Assembly (NCBI GenBank): GCA_025455945.1 | Contig: JALOLN010000137.1 | Span: 1 to 5,750, forward strand | DNA: 5,750 nt | Direction of reading: 5' to 3' | DNA from: Actinomycetes bacterium | GTDB lineage: Bacteria; Actinomycetota; Actinomycetes; Prado026 | Shown: in pieces, positions 5,077 to 5,750 of the stretch | Numbering within the stretch: position 1 is the stretch's first letter | Layout: each line of letters opens with the position of its first letter | Made by a program: the position numbers and the translations under genes | The notes under the pieces: generated by a model | Seen by the model: only the letters and a program-made list of their open reading frames with translations | Databases searched by the model: none | Told to the model about the DNA's origin: nothing

Positions 5077-5750
5077 AACGTCGCGGCCTGCTGCGCGGCG
5101 AGGTCGACGAGGTCGCCGAGGGCGACGTTGACGTCGATCCGGTGCAGCCCCCAGGCGGGGTCGCGGTCGGAGGACAGCGCGTCGCCTAGCGGTGCGACCC
5201 CGGGGGCCGGTCCGACCTGCAGCCAGTCCGCGCCGTCCCCGGACCGGCACTCCCCCACCACCGCGTCCGGGTAGGCGGTGAAGCCGACGACGTCCTGCGC
5301 CCCAGCGGCGGAGCTGCGCGGGACGTAGGGGTCCAGCCCGGCCCGCCCCCCGGGGGGTGCTGCCGGGTTGACGCACAGCACCTGGCGGCCGGTCGAGGTG
5401 CGCCCGAAGAACGAGACCGCGGGCGGCGGCTCGGCGAAGGTGTTGTACGCCACCACGCAGCCGGTCTGGCTGCGGCTGCGGCACGCCGGGACGTTCTGGA
5501 ACGAGCCGCCCACGTCGACCCCCGGCCGGACGGTCACCTGCCCGCCGATGAGCATCGCCGACACCAGCCGGGACAGCACCGCCGGGTTGCCGTCGATCTC
5601 CTCCTGGATCAGCTGGACCAGCTCGCCGGTGCCCTGGGAGTGGCCGAGCAGCAGGACCGGCCGGCCCTCGTTCTCGGTGTTGAGGTAGTCGTGCCAGGCC
5701 GAGGCGACGTCCCGGTGCGCCAGCGCGCGCGCTGCCGGGTCGGAGAACCC
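5070..5750 (-). CDS. DUF3089-family alpha/beta-hydrolase-like protein, C-terminal part (5' end outside window)
   Basis: The minus-strand frame is open to the window edge at 5750 and gives 226 residues. A GTG at 5579 would give 169 residues but cuts away the nucleophile elbow, so the true start lies outside. Visible residues about 19-42 contain WHDYLNTENEGRPVLLLGHS followed by QGTG, a GHSQG elbow with Ser38 as likely nucleophile. Then follow LVSAMLIGGQVTV, a Cys-containing PACRSRSQTGCVVAYNTF segment, and near the end WGLHRIDVNVALGDLVDLA with His203 as likely catalytic base. This order is characteristic of DUF3089 (PF11288) proteins, a lipase/esterase-like family with no firmly assigned substrate. 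Four cysteines (90, 98, 126, 168) would fit disulfides in an exported enzyme, but any signal peptide would be outside the window. The gene is convergent with the ABC operon, with only 2 bases between stop codons. Confidence 0.85.
   Translation of the reverse strand, partial: GFSDPAARALAHRDVASAWHDYLNTENEGRPVLLLGHSQGTGELVQLIQEEIDGNPAVLSRLVSAMLIGGQVTVRPGVDVGGSFQNVPACRSRSQTGCVVAYNTFAEPPPAVSFFGRTSTGRQVLCVNPAAPPGGRAGLDPYVPRSSAAGAQDVVGFTAYPDAVVGECRSGDGADWLQVGPAPGVAPLGDALSSDRDPAWGLHRIDVNVALGDLVDLAAQQAATFG

Noticed and set aside
3450..5189. A 579-codon plus-strand frame overlapping the permease
   Set aside because: Its Arg- and Pro-rich product has no membrane segments or domain, and it runs past the convergent stop into the opposite gene. 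The permease frame explains the sequence.
3373..5484. A 703-codon open frame on the minus strand across the permease and its neighbours
   Set aside because: It is antisense to the clearly homologous permease and is low-complexity, full of Arg, Gly, Asp, Glu and Gln. Long spurious frames opposite real genes are common in sequence with strong third-position G/C bias.
5070..5579. Short version of the DUF3089 gene starting at the GTG at 5579
   Set aside because: The frame continues upstream without a stop and contains the GHSQG nucleophile elbow, which this start would remove. The gene is therefore partial and extends beyond 5750.

Overview
The window is very GC-rich with strong third-position G/C bias. 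It contains a PPOX-class F420-dependent oxidoreductase-like gene, GTG starts, and no mobile element or RNA gene. All this points to chromosomal DNA of a high-GC actinobacterium; the genus cannot be fixed from the sequence alone. Gene density is high: no stretch above 72 bases lacks a gene.

Layout: (1) positions 1-732 hold the 3' end of a plus-strand gene for a membrane protein with a long Pro/Thr/Ser-rich outer segment, one transmembrane helix and a cytoplasmic tail of about 130 residues that I do not recognise. (2) 805-1980 encodes a secreted endonuclease/exonuclease/phosphatase (EEP) superfamily protein with a complete catalytic motif set. (3) 2021-2443 encodes a small split-barrel flavin/F420-binding protein of the Rv1155 type. 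(4) 2498-3424 and 3421-5067 form a two-gene ABC-2 exporter operon (DrrA/DrrB-like) whose ORFs overlap by 4 bases. (5) 5070-5750 on the minus strand is the C-terminal part of a DUF3089 alpha/beta-hydrolase-like protein, tail-to-tail with the permease gene and separated from it by only 2 bases.

The clearest unusual object is the permease. It is two homologous six-helix ABC-2 halves fused head to tail in one 548-residue chain, joined by an Ala/Gly/Val-rich linker. With the single ATPase gene before it, this suggests a transporter built from one pseudo-dimeric membrane chain and two copies of the ATPase. The substrate cannot be read from the sequence.

Other points worth a look are a perfect 7+7 palindrome that contains both convergent stop codons, and extended -10-like elements at exactly the distance expected for leaderless transcripts in front of two neighbouring ATG starts. 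A perfect tandem octamer also lies just upstream of the ABC operon. I see no evidence for a defence system, CRISPR array, phage, integron or other undescribed multi-gene system.
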